Shown here: positions 24,621 through 36,665 of the stretch, piece by piece
Layout of the letters: every line of letters starts with the position of its first letter
How positions within the stretch are numbered: position 1 is the stretch's first letter
From: Morella rubra
Taxonomy: Eukaryota; Streptophyta; Magnoliopsida; Fagales; Myricaceae
Assembly (NCBI GenBank): GCA_003952965.2
Contig: CM025850.1
Span: 16,797,057-16,861,056, forward strand
DNA: 64,000 bases
Reading direction: 5' to 3'
Position numbers and translations under genes: made by a program
The notes under the pieces: model-generated
Told to the model about the DNA's origin: nothing
Databases searched by the model: none
What the model saw: the letters and a program-made list of their open reading frames with translations, nothing else

Positions 24621-27600
24621 GGTTGACCGACCGAAAAAAAAAATTGGGATTTTTCTTCCAATTTTTGGGTGCTGAATAGGATTAATTATTGTAATTTTTC
24701 CTATGGTCTCTATTATCAATAAATAGGAGTTTTACTTGATTAAAATTGGTTGAAGCCAAAATGGATAAGACCGATTTTAATTTTGTAAAATTTTCTTGTT
24801 TATCTCTTGGGAAGATAAGTGTCTACATCTCAGTGGGAGTGTCTACTAAAATAGTGACATAAACTCACAAGAATTTGGAACACACTTAGATAATGGAATG
24901 CACAAACCAAATAAACGCAAGTACTAAAATAGTATAAGATGTGTTTATTTAGGTAGGCCAAAAGAAAATCGAGAATCACAAATATTTTAAAATATTTTGC
25001 ATATGATGTAAATTTTGATGAATAGTAGCTATTCGCCTTTACAAGATATGTACAATGATTACCAAAATGGAATTGTTGTTGCATGTAAGGTAGAGGTTCT
25101 CGATACCCATTTAGAATGTCATGAATATAAATGTTATATTTCTCATTGTTGTGATATATTTGATATATCTGTTTATTATTCGAATGGGTGGTACCATTAG
25201 TATTTCAAAAACCTGAATCTAATGGAAATATATATGTGAAATTGTTTTGCAGATTCAAAAATGACTTTTAATCCTTTGGCTAGGATTCTGGATGACAATC
25301 GGTTGACAGGACCGAATTATGTTGATTGGAAGAGAAATCTTATGATTGTTCTCTCAGCCGATAAGATCGGTTATGTTCTCACCTCTGAGACACCTGAGCT
25401 TGCCCTGAACAATGCCACTGAGGAAGAAAAGAGAGTCTTTAACAAGTGGCATGATGATGATAATATGGCAAAGTGCTATATTATGGCCTCAATCTCAAAT
25501 GTTTTGCAGAAAGATTGTGAGGGCATAGCTACAGCTGCAGGCGCTATGTTGCATCTCCAAGAATGTTTGGAGAGCAGAGCAGATCTGCTAGGCAGACTGC
25601 TATGAAGAATCTGATGTCCACCAAAATGGTGGAAGGGAGCCCAGTTCGGGAACATGTCTTGAAGATGATTTCTTTCATCAACGAACTGGACTTTTTGGGA
25701 GCTGAGATGGATGGTGACACAAAAGTTGATGCCATTCTTTCATCTCTGCCTGATTCTTTTAATCAGTTTGTCCTTAATTACAATATGAACAAGATGAGTG
25801 TGACATTGTCAGAGCTGCTCAATATGTTGCAGTCAGCTCAAGATCTCATCAAGAAGGACAAACCTACTGTGATGGTCACAGAGAAATCTAATGCCTCTAT
25901 GAAACTGAAACCCAAGTTTAAGAACTTCAAGAAAAATAATAAGGGGTATCAGGCAGCTAAGAATGTTCAAGGTGAACAAGGAAACAAAGGAGGTGACAAG
26001 AACAAAGGCAAAGGAAATTGTTTCCATTGCGGCAAGCCCGGTCACTGGAAGAGAAACTGCCGAGTTTACTTAGCTTCTCTTAAAAAGGGCAAACCTTGAA
26101 GGTATATCTAATATGCTTGTAATTGAATTGAATTTAATGGATGGTCCGTTTAATTCATGGTGTGTGGATTCTGGTTCTACATCTCACATCTGCAATATGT
26201 TGCAGGGGTTCAAGGAGACCAGAAGGCTCCATGAAGGGGAGCTGATCCTTAAGATGGGGATGGGTGCAACTGTTGCAGCGACTGCCATCGGAGTTTTTAG
26301 TTTAGAATTATCTAATAATAGAATTTTGATTCTAGAAGACTGTCTTTATGTTCCAGAAGTTCGTAGAAATTTGATTTCTGTTTCAAAACTTGGTTTATCT
26401 GGATATTCATTTCTTTTCAATTCCAAGCTTGTTATTAAGTTTCAAAATAAATTTGTTGCTTCTGGAATTATTTATGATGGTCTTTATCTTTTGAATGTTG
26501 ATAATTCTTTGAATAATATTGAGAATGATGATTCCAGTGTGTTATCCCTTAAAAGGAAAATGGATGTTAATCCAACTTACTTGTGGCATCTAAGACTTGG
26601 TCATGCCAATATTGATAGGATCAATAGATTGGTAAGGGATGGGCATTGCAATTTCTGAAAATTGAGCCCTATCCAATCTGTGAGCCCTGCTTACAAGGAA
26701 AGATGACCAAAAGTCCCTTTTACAGGAAAAGGGAATTAGAGCCACAGAAGTATTAGGATTAATACATACTGATGTTTGTGGTCCCTTCAACCACATGGCA
26801 AGAGGAGGTTTCTCTTATTTCATTACTTTCATTGATGATTATTCCAGGTATGGTTATCTATACCTGATGAAGCATAAATCGGAATCCTTTAAAAAGTTCA
26901 AGGAATTCCACAATGAAGTTGAGAAACAGATTGGAAAGTCCATTAAAATGATTCGCTCCGATAGGGGAGGCGAATACCTCTTGGATGATTTTAAAGTTTA
27001 TCTTAAAGATCATGGAATCATATCTCAACTCACACCACCAGGCACACCACAGCACAATGGTGTTGCAGAAAGAAGGAATAGAACCCTATTGGATATGGTT
27101 CGTTCCATGATGAGCATATCTGAGTTGCCTATATCATTTTGGGGACATGCTTTGGAGACCGCTGTTTACTTGTTAAACAGGATCCCTACAAAATCAGTTC
27201 CTAATACCCCATATGAGTTATGGACTGGCAAGAAGCCAAGCCTAAATCATATTAAGATATGGGGTTGTCCAGCTCATGTTAAAAGGTTTAATGTGGATAA
27301 GCTGGGATCAAGGACTGATAGGTGCCTATTTGTAGGCTATCCCAAAATGACTACTGGTTTCTACTTCTATAATCCAAATGAAAACAAAGTGTTTGTTAGC
27401 AGGAATGCTACTTTTCTTGAAGAGGATTATAGTTTGAATGAAACTGAGAGTATAGTTGCTCTTGATGAGCAAAGAGATAGTACAGTGACTGAGCAGAATG
27501 AGAATAATGATCAAGTGATTATTCCACTGATCAAACTGAACCTGTTGAGACTCGTCGTAGTAAAAGGACGTCCCTTCATTTGTAGTCAATGATGGAATGG

Positions 27601-29492
27601 ATATTCCCCAAATTAGAGTGATGTGACTGAGAGCTCTTGATGAGCATAGTGTGCATGTGAGCAAGTGATGAAAGACACAGGAGCCTCGTGCCTAAAATTC
27701 TCAAATTGATGGAGATTGATCCTTGTGTCAGAGGCTGGAAAGACAAAGTTGCTATGGCATGTGGCCTTTCCATGTATTCCAACAAGTATGGACCTTGGTA
27801 GACAAACCAGAAGGCATTAAGCCTATAGGTTGCAAATGGGTCTACAAAAAGAAACTTGGACCAACAGGAAAGGTAGAGACCTTTAAAGCTAGGCTGGTAG
27901 CAAAAGGGTATACTCAAAAGGTGGTATTGATTATGAGGAAACCTTTTCACCAGTAGCTATGCTAAAGTCCATAAGGATTCTGTTGGCAATTGCAGCATAC
28001 TATGATTATGAGATATGGCAGATGGATGTGAAAACCGCATTCTTGGGTACATCCATGGGACCAGCCAAAGGTATATCAAAATCCATGGAAGATAAAACAA
28101 GCATTTGTTGGAACATAATGGTCAATCCTCAGCCACAAGAAGGTTAGTTGCTATCTGGGAGTGTGCTCACCATTTATGGCATAAAACAAGCATGTTGTTG
28201 GAACATCCGTTTTAATGAGTCAATCAAAATGTTTGGTTTCTCGCAAAACATGGATGAACCTTGTGTCTACATTAGTGGGAGTGCTATCACCTTTTTGGTT
28301 CTGTCATAACTCATTGGGAATGATGTAGGGGCTTATCCTAACCAATTTTCAATGAAAGACCTTGGGGAAGCATCCTATATACTTGGGATCAAAGTGTTTA
28401 GAGACCGAAAGAAGAGATTATTGGGTCTCTCACAGGTCAATTATATTGACAGGATATTGGCTAGATTTAGCATGGTAAATTCCAAGAAAGGGTTTCTACC
28501 CTTTAGACATGGAATTCATCTCTCTAAGCAGATGTGTCTAAAAACACCTGAAGAAAGAGAGAAGGTGAGTAACTGCCATTATGCTTCTGTTGTAGGGAGT
28601 CTCATGTATGCTTTGCTTTGTACTAGACCTGATATTAGTCACGCAGTTAGCGTTGTGAGTTGGTACCAATCCAATCTAGGTCCAGAACATTAGTCAGCAG
28701 TAAAACATATCCTCAAGTATTTGAAAAATATAGAACACTATTTCTTAGTGTATGGTAGTAAGGATCTGACTTTTTCACATATATTATTGTTGTTATGGGT
28801 TTATACGTAACATGAGATGTTATATATGTAAATTTGTTCAGGCAACATTGTAGAAAAATCATGCTAGAGATTAATGAATCAAAGGCAGGGAATAATGATT
28901 TTTCAGTTCCTTGTAAGCCTGAAATTGTTCTAAACTTTTGTGTCATAAAGTCTACACTTGTTGTGCGGAGAATGATTGATTCCATTATTGAGATATGACC
29001 TTAAGAAGACAAGTGGGTGTCATGTAATAAGTACATACATTGAACAGGATCCGATAAAGAACGCCTTTTGGAAAATGATCACTGTCAGGTTAAAGGTTGT
29101 TCTATCAAAATTTGGTATTGTCCTTAGACCTGAAAGGTATGTATTTATTCATGTATTATGTCCACATATTTTGACGTTGTCAACCGGTGATGTCCATTCA
29201 GGACTATATACGGACATGTTGGGTTGTGTGCGTGATGATGAGTTGTATGAATGCTCAACAAGGAATCCACCAGTCTCTTGGAGACAGTATATTCAGTTAA
29301 TGTTCATATAAGTGTTGGACTAAAAGAAATCCGGCCGGATGTGTTTTACAAAATTATTTTTGAATACATAAAAGTATATTATATATATTTCAAAATTGTT
29401 TTGTGGTCCAACTGAGTTGTGAACTAAGAAATCAAGGTTTACATGAGATAGGGACGTGACAGTGATATTTGGTTTGAGGGCAAGTGGGAGAT

Positions 29493-30070
29493 TGTTAGAA
29501 TTATGTGCCTCGATAACCAAATAATTAATCAGTCCTAATATCTCATATGGAATATAGTTTGGTGGAAGGAATTAATTGTATGTAAAAGGGGCATATTTGC
29601 AATAATATCAAATTTCAGGGTTCAATTACAATATGTTGATGGACTTGATTGTAATTAGTAGAAGCCCTAATTTTATTAGAAGAAGAGTTCTTCAGTTTAA
29701 TCCTACGGCTGAAATTTGAGATCCCTAAGGATCCTATGTCTCATGCTCTCTCTAGGGTTTCCCAAGGCCTATAAATATAACTGTTATATTCAAGGGGTTG
29801 GCCATCAGAACCTATTAGAGAAATCCCTAAAAGAAGAGAGTGACATAAATCCCTTAGGAGGCAAGACATTTGTGTTGCTATTTTATTTTGTTGCTATTCT
29901 ATTCTGAATTGCTGGAGCTTTGGATTGGATCGTAAAGCGGGTTGAAACTTGTGGATTCCCGAATTACTATATCAAGGTAAGTAATCGAATTCACAATTGC
30001 AATTATAATCCTGATTGATGTTTTGTTGAAAACATGTTATTTATTTAGTTTAATTCCGCATAAACTATCA
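29493..30070 (+). repeat. 3' LTR of copia element B (578 bp)
   Basis: TGTTAGAATT...ACTATCA, preceded by the polypurine tract GGGCAAGTGGGAGAT and followed by CCTAG, as in element A and unlike element C. Confidence 0.92.
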
Positions 30071-33000
30071 CCTAGAACGCTAAAAGGTGGGAAAGAAGTA
30101 AGTTGAATCTCTGATTGACCTGGACACAAAAAATTGTCGGTGTTGAGAGATTTGATTTTTCTTTATTTATCTCATGTCCAGTTTATTATATTACTTATTT
30201 TATGCTTCAATTATGCATAATTGAGTGACAAAAATGTTTTTACAAATATTGTGCACAGTGATTGCTTTTTTTTTCGTTATTTTTTTTTGAAAAAAATTGA
30301 TCAAATAATATGCTGATAATTTTTATTAAGAATATCTATCTTCTATCGATATGGAAAAAAAATTGGAGAGATATGTTATTTTATATAGTGTTTAACCTTT
30401 ATCTCTAACAAAATAATTCTATGACCCTGCTCCCAAAGGAAAAAAAATACCGTAAAATAATTTTATGGTACGAGAGTTCTTCAAAGACACAAGTCTCCAT
30501 CAGTAATTTAAGTTCATCAGATACCATAAGACCCTGCTCATTGACAAATTTTAAAATTAGTCGTACTTAAAGCTTCTTCGTTTTCTTCTCACCAAAAGCT
30601 AATGGGCCTCGAAAGCTCAAAGAAGAGCATTAAAGTTGTCTATTTGATGCGGAAAGGTTTTAATGGAGTATCTATCTATCTATCTGTAGGCAATTCTTCA
30701 AAGTCCACCAGTGCATTCCTCCAGACTGTGCGTGCGGGGTGCCCTTCTTTCTTGTATTTCCAATTTTTTAGGCAAACGTGTAAGGAGAAAAGGGGCATAA
30801 TGATTTTAAAATGTTTCTAGGTCAGAGACTTAGTTTGTAATTTGCATTCAAAATTTCCAGTAAGTTTACTTTTTCACTCATATTATCATTTAACCCTTAT
30901 AGAGAAAAAGATATATCACATAGTTGTGCATGACATTTTGGAATCCATACCCGTACTTTAATTTTTTTTTTTAATTTTGAAACTGGTAGTTCCATTTATG
31001 AATCTAAAGGCTCCACTTATTTTTTCTTCTATCAAAAACCGAAAAATCATACACTTGGCTTATTTTAATATGTGGTGACATATGTATACGATAGACAAAA
31101 TCTCATCCGTCCAAATTAAAAACTTTACAATTAAAGTAACTGTATTTAAGTGAGTTTAGAAACTGAAAAAATAAAAAATAAATAAATTCCACAAATGAAA
31201 AAAGACAACAAAAAATGAAAATTAAAAAATAAAAATAAACTAATAAGGGGCCCTATATGGCGCCCCCACCTCGCACAGAGCCCCCTTGGATTTTTTTTAA
31301 ATATATATTTTATTATTTTTCTAATATTATTATTATTTATTTATCTACAATGAACTAAATTGTTTTTTTTTTTTTAAAAAAAAAAACCGTGTATGCAGCA
31401 AATGTGTATGAAAATATGTCATATGAATTTTATGTCAGCAAAACAAGTGGAGTCTAAGATTCACAAACGGGTAACCACATGTCTTAAAATTAAAAAAATT
31501 AAAGCATGAGTTTTGATTCTAAAATCACATAAAGTACAAGTATGTTATATACATTTAGCTTATTAATTTATTTTAGTTAATAATGAGATATTATATTTTA
31601 CTATTGAAATTGTGCCATATGTCCTATTATTTATTGGTTTTAAAAGTGAGATTTTAAAATAGTTGGCGTAGTGTAACCCAATTAGTTGTTTAAACTGAAA
31701 TTGTACAATGAGCAAAAAGTTATAGATGACGTAAAATATTTATTTCCCTTAAAAAATACAACCCTCTATGAGGTTGCAACCGGAACCTTGTTGTCAATAA
31801 TGAGAACGTGGGGATGTCGCATGATAAACTAAAAAAATAAATTAAGACAAAAACATAAAACGTTAAGAACAAACCGATAAAAAACGTAAATTATAAATAT
31901 AAATAACAGAAAAAAATCTAAAACTTAAAAAAAGAAAAGAAAAAAAAACCACATATGGTAGGCGAGGATTGCCAACCCAACGCTTGCCCCTGGGCACTCT
32001 TCCTGACGAATCAGTTGATTTATGGTCAACACTTTAGAGTAATGCATCTCAAACTTCGCGTAATTCCTTTCTATAAAATAACAAAGATGATCCCGGACAC
32101 CGAGATAAGGCACCTCCGATGCTTAAGTCAGTATCTTAATATTTCAATATCTCTATTTAAAATCTTTAGAATTACTTACCTTCTTCATTCTGACATTTTG
32201 ATTTTATAGCCCTTCTCCACGTTCTTGCATTTTCCCTTTTCAAAGAATTTAATCCCTCGGAGCATCGTGTCCCAGGATGTACTTTTTGCACATCTCCATA
32301 GTGGGCAATTGCTTTGATAGCGGGAACGTCGGGATTGTGGGGTTGCTACATGTTATAAATTAGCTTATAACCATTTACAACACGTGTTATGGTTTCTCCT
32401 TCTTTTGGGCTTGGTGCAATATAGGCCTAATGTTGTTGTTGGGCTTTTCGTGCATATGTTCATGTCCATCCAGCCCAAATTGATTTGGGCTAGATTGATT
32501 CAGTTTCGGTATCATCATTTCCTTGCATTTATTTCTTTCCAATTGCTATTTTGTTTAGATTTTTATTTTTACTCTTGGGGATTTTTATTTTTTATAGGTA
32601 TATTTTTCATATTCTAAGTGTTTTATTTCTGATTTTTTTAATGTGCAATCCTGAAAGTGGGCATTTACACCCCGTCTTTTGTTAGTAGACTAAGGGATGT
32701 TCATTTTATAAAAACATTGTAAGATTAATTTTAGGTGGATGAAAGGGCTCATATGTCTAAAAAATAGACTATAAGGACCGGCTCATTCAAAAAAGTACAA
32801 AGTAACTGATTTATTAAAAGTTAAAACCATAGAAGTTATAGTGGTAATTAAGTTAGAGTTAAATCCTAGCTTCGCCCCTATCTACCACTTCTAATTTTCA
32901 GCCGCTTTGAATTCTTTTATAAAATTCCTTGTCATTTTAGACGAAAAGTAGGTTTTTATAGCATGAAATCATCATTTTTTACCCCTACCTGCAGTAATAT

Positions 33001-33212
33001 AAATGAGAGTACCCTTGATTTATACATGGTTGCCGCAAAGAAATGATAATATTGTAGAAGATATAAAATGGAAATATAAGTGACAAATACACTTTGTACC
33101 CTCTAATTATGAAGGTCTTTGACATTTTACACTCTCATTTATTATTTTTGTCCCCATAATTTTTGTGGCAATGACAAAGGTAAAATCGTAATTTTTTCAG
33201 CCAAAAAATAAA
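30071..33212. repeat. Spacer copy 2, non-coding duplicate of 17955-21096
   Basis: Starts CCTAGAACGCTAAAAGG exactly as at 17955 and stays in register for ~3.2 kb with no difference noticed by eye. No gene. It arose in the tandem duplication that created element B. Confidence 0.9.
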
Positions 33213-34875
33213 GGGAAAAGTACCCAAACAGCTCCTGTGGTTTCACATTGTGACAAAATGGTCCCTGTAATTTCAACTTGAACAAATTAGTCCTGTAGTC
33301 AACAAACTGTTGCATCATGGTCCTTCCGTCAATCCCCCTATGAAACCATTAACGGAGAACGCTGACGTGTCAATAATTTACCACGTGAACATTGATGAGC
33401 TAACAATTTTCACATGTGGAATGCCATCCTCACATAATTTTTTTTTTAAAGAAAGTAAATTTAAATTTAAAAAAAAAGGGGAAAAAGTACTCAAACAATC
33501 TCTATGGTTTCACATTGTGACAAAATCGTCCCTATGGTTTCAACTTGAACAAATTAGTCCTGTGGTCAGCAAACTGTTGCACCGTGGTCTGTTGTCAATC
33601 CTCCTGTGAAACCATTAACGGAGAATGCTGACGTGTCAATAATTTACCACATGGATGTTGAGCTGGCAATTTTCACACGTGGAATGCCACCTCATGTAAT
33701 ATTTAAAACAATAAATAAATTTAAAAACGTAAAAAAAAAAGAAAAAAAAAAAAACAAAAGGTTCGAATGCCCTAGAGTTACCCCCAAATGACACTACCTT
33801 TACCAAAAACCTTCCTCATCATTGAGAAACTTAACTTTCCATTTGCACTGTAAATTGATTTCTCCACCTCCACTTCCCTTCACCCTTCACCTTCACTTCC
33901 CTTCCCCCCAAATCACCGAAATCCCCCACTTCACCTACTCTTTCCTTCATGTTTTTAATTTCTCGCACATCACGCAAATCCCCCAAATCTTGCTGCCTTT
34001 TTTAGTCGCCCAAATCTCCCATACGAACACTAATGACACTTTCTAGTTTCTCTTAAACCCTCAAGACATAGGAACCTAGAAAGAGAGCCCAAGAAAATAA
34101 AGGAAAAAAAATGAAAAAGAAGCTTAGAGTCAAAATCAAGATATTCGTTGAATTAGGATCTTGTTTTGAGGACCTTATGTTACAAATAAATAACCAAAAA
34201 AAAAACACAAACAAGTAAGTCGCTAATCCACTACTCTTTACTAGTGATTTGAAATGCCATTAGTGATTTTGACACTGAGCTTCTTTTTATCAATTTTTTT
34301 TCCTTCTTTTTTCTTGGGCCAAGGTTTCTCGGTGAAGCTAGTTGTGATTTGGGAGTAAGTTTAGGGTATTCGAATCTTTTGTTTTTTTTTTGTTTTTTAC
34401 GTTTTGTAAATTTATTTATTCATTAAATATTATGTGAGATGACATTCCACATGCGAAAATTGTCAGCTCATCAGTATCCACATAGTAAATTATTGACACA
34501 TCAGCATTCTCCGTTAATGGTTTCAAGGGAGATTAACGAGGGTCCATGATGCAACAGTTTGCTGACTCCAAGGACTAATTTGTTGAAGTTGAAATCATAT
34601 GGACCATTTTGTCACAACTTGAAACCACAGGGACTGTTTGGGTACTTTTGTAAATTTATTTATTTTTTAACATATTATGGAGTGGCATTCTACGTGTGAA
34701 AATTGTCAGCTCATCAGTGTCCACGTGGTAAATTATTGACACGTCAGCATTCTCCGTTAATGGTTTCACGGGGATTGACGGAAGGACCACGGTGCAACAA
34801 TTTGCTGACCATAGGGACTAATTTATTCAATTTGTCACAACGTGAAAGTATAAGGACTGTTTGGGTACTTTTTCC
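33213..34875. mobile_element. Foldback Mutator-like element, second copy
   Basis: Same termini (GGGAAAAGTACCC and its inverse) and the same doubled-arm structure as 21097-22796. It is 1663 instead of 1700 bases because of scattered small length differences. Duplicated together with the spacer, not by a new insertion. Confidence 0.72.
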
Positions 34876-35448
34876 TAAAAAAAAGTGTAGAAAAGTTATA
34901 AATACTGATATTTCATTATATGTGGTCCTGAAGATTAATGTTACTTTCTAAGACTAAATAATAAATTAAGAATATTTTTAAATACAATTCAGTTGCTAAT
35001 TATACATGTCCAATAAAAGATGGATAGAATATTCATTAGGTGGTTAAGAACCTATTGCACAAAAATTCCCAACACTAAACCCACAACAAGAAATTTTGTT
35101 TTTGATGTAAAAAAAAAAAAAATTGTCACCAACCAAAATATACAACCTTTTTTGATAGAATTACCTTAATTAAAAACAAAATTAGAGAAATGTAGTTGAA
35201 AAACAACAATTAGATGGCTTCCATGAAATCATATAGAAAAAGTCTTTTGATAGAATTACGGATGACTTAATTATTTTCGATAAACATCAAATTAGAGAAA
35301 TTAATCTCTGGGAAAGAAGTAGTTGAAAAACAACGAATTAAGGGCCCATGGCAGGTTCAAGTCATGAAATCGGCGATATAGCAAAAAATGTCTATTGCGC
35401 GTTCAATGCAGCGAGTAAGTATCAACAATCATCAACCGATGACACCCT
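34876..35448. other. Spacer copy 2, right part, non-coding
   Basis: Counterpart of 22797-23372, ending in the target flank ACCCT (35444-35448). Between about 35.13 and 35.24 kb it contains an abbreviated, patchy version of the sequence that follows it (TGATAGAATTAC, AGTTGAAAAACAAC), absent from copy 1. Confidence 0.65.
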
Positions 35449-35982
35449 TGTTAGAATTATATGCCCTCGATAACCAAATAATTAATCAAATCCTAATATC
35501 TCATATGGAATAAGTTTGGGATATTTGCAATAATCTCAAATTTCAGGGGTCAATTACAATATGTTGATGGACTTGATTGTAATTAGTAGAAGCCCTAATT
35601 TTATTAGAAGAAGAGTTCTTCAGTTTAATCCTACGGCTGGAATTTGAGATCCCTAAGGATCCTATGTCTCATGCTCTCTCTAGGGTTTCCCAAGGCCTAT
35701 AAATATAACTGTTATATTCAAGGGGTTGGCCATCAGAACCTATTAGAGAAATCCCTAAAATGAGAGAGTGACATAAATCCCTTAGGAGGCAAGACATTTG
35801 TGTTGCTATTCTATTAATGAATTGCTGGAGCTTTGGATTGGATCGTGAAGCGGGTTGAAACTTGTGGATTCCGAATTACTATATCAAGGTAAGTAATCGA
35901 ATCCGCAATTGCAATTATAATCCTGATAGATGTTTTGTTGAAAACATGTTATTTATTTAGTTTAATTCCGCATAAACTATCA
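35449..35982 (+). repeat. 5' LTR of copia element C (534 bp)
   Basis: TGTTAGAATT...ACTATCA with TATAAATA at 35698-35705. Shares its short form with the 5' LTR of B. Confidence 0.92.
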
Positions 35983-35983
35983 G

Positions 35984-35996
35984 TGGTATCAGAGCC
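35984..35996 (+). other. Primer binding site of element C (initiator Met-tRNA)
   Basis: TGGTATCAGAGCC, one base after the LTR, identical to the site in element B. Confidence 0.88.
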
Positions 35997-36229
35997 AGGT
36001 TCGTATGATTGCAATTGTTGGATTATATGACCTTGCTAATTTTTGATTGAGAATCAAAAGCCAAAACCCTTTTACTGTTCACGCACTATTATGAATAGTG
36101 CATAATTTTATTGTATGACAATTCGTTTTACTGTTCACGGTTTTTGTTCATAAAAATTTTTATGAGTTATGAACAGTAAATTTTGGAATTATTTTTTTAA
36201 AAAAAAAAAACACTGTTCACGTGATGAAC

Positions 36230-36665
36230 AGTGCGCCGGAGTCTGGCCGGCGCCAGACCGGCCGTGGCTGGCCGGAGGCGCCAGCCTGGAGGCTGGCCGG
36301 GCCAGCGGCGCCCAGGGCATTGAGATGCCCTGGGTCAAATGCTTGGGCCTCGGGTAGGGCAACTGTTGCCCTACCCGGCCCAAGGCTAGAAGCCCAGCCC
36401 AAAAGTTGGGCTGGGTCAAAAAAAAAAAAGGAAGGGCTGGGTTATAACCCAGCCCAACCCAAGGGTGGCTGGGCTTGGAGCCCAGCCCAACTCGCGGGGT
36501 GGTGGGCTCGGAGCCCAGCCCAACGCTTGGGCCGGGCTGGGTTGTGAACCCAGCCCACGCGCCAAGCTGGACCGGCCTGACCGGTCCGGGGCTGGACCTG
36601 GCAAGGGTCCGACCGGTTTGACCGTCTGGCCTGACCGGTTTGAACAACGGTCAACGGTTGACCGA
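36230..36665 (+). repeat. GC-rich palindromic leader of element C
   Basis: Same array of GGGCTGGGTT/AACCCAGCCC inverted units and GACCGGTTTGACCG units as at 24145-24620, with unit-level differences in length. Confidence 0.75.

Larger units (their letters stand above)
23373..30070 (+). mobile_element. Ty1/copia element B (fossil, broken), chimeric between C and A
   Basis: Parts: 5' LTR 23373-23901, primer binding site, a GC-rich leader (about 24.15-24.62 kb), gag from about 25.26 kb, zinc knuckle near 26.02 kb, protease motif near 26.16 kb, integrase about 26.65-27.35 kb, reverse transcriptase-related sequence about 27.8-28.65 kb, 3' untranslated region, polypurine tract, 3' LTR 29493-30070. 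The flanks do not match: ACCCT on the left (shared with C) and CCTAG on the right (shared with A). It is the most damaged of the three, with roughly a dozen or more breaks, concentrated in pol. Confidence 0.92.

Noticed and set aside
24145-24661. Several frames of 60-114 codons in the GC-rich leader of copia B (and the same at 36.2-36.75 kb)
   Set aside because: By-products of palindromic GC-rich repeats; the predicted proteins are low complexity and are not kept between B and C.
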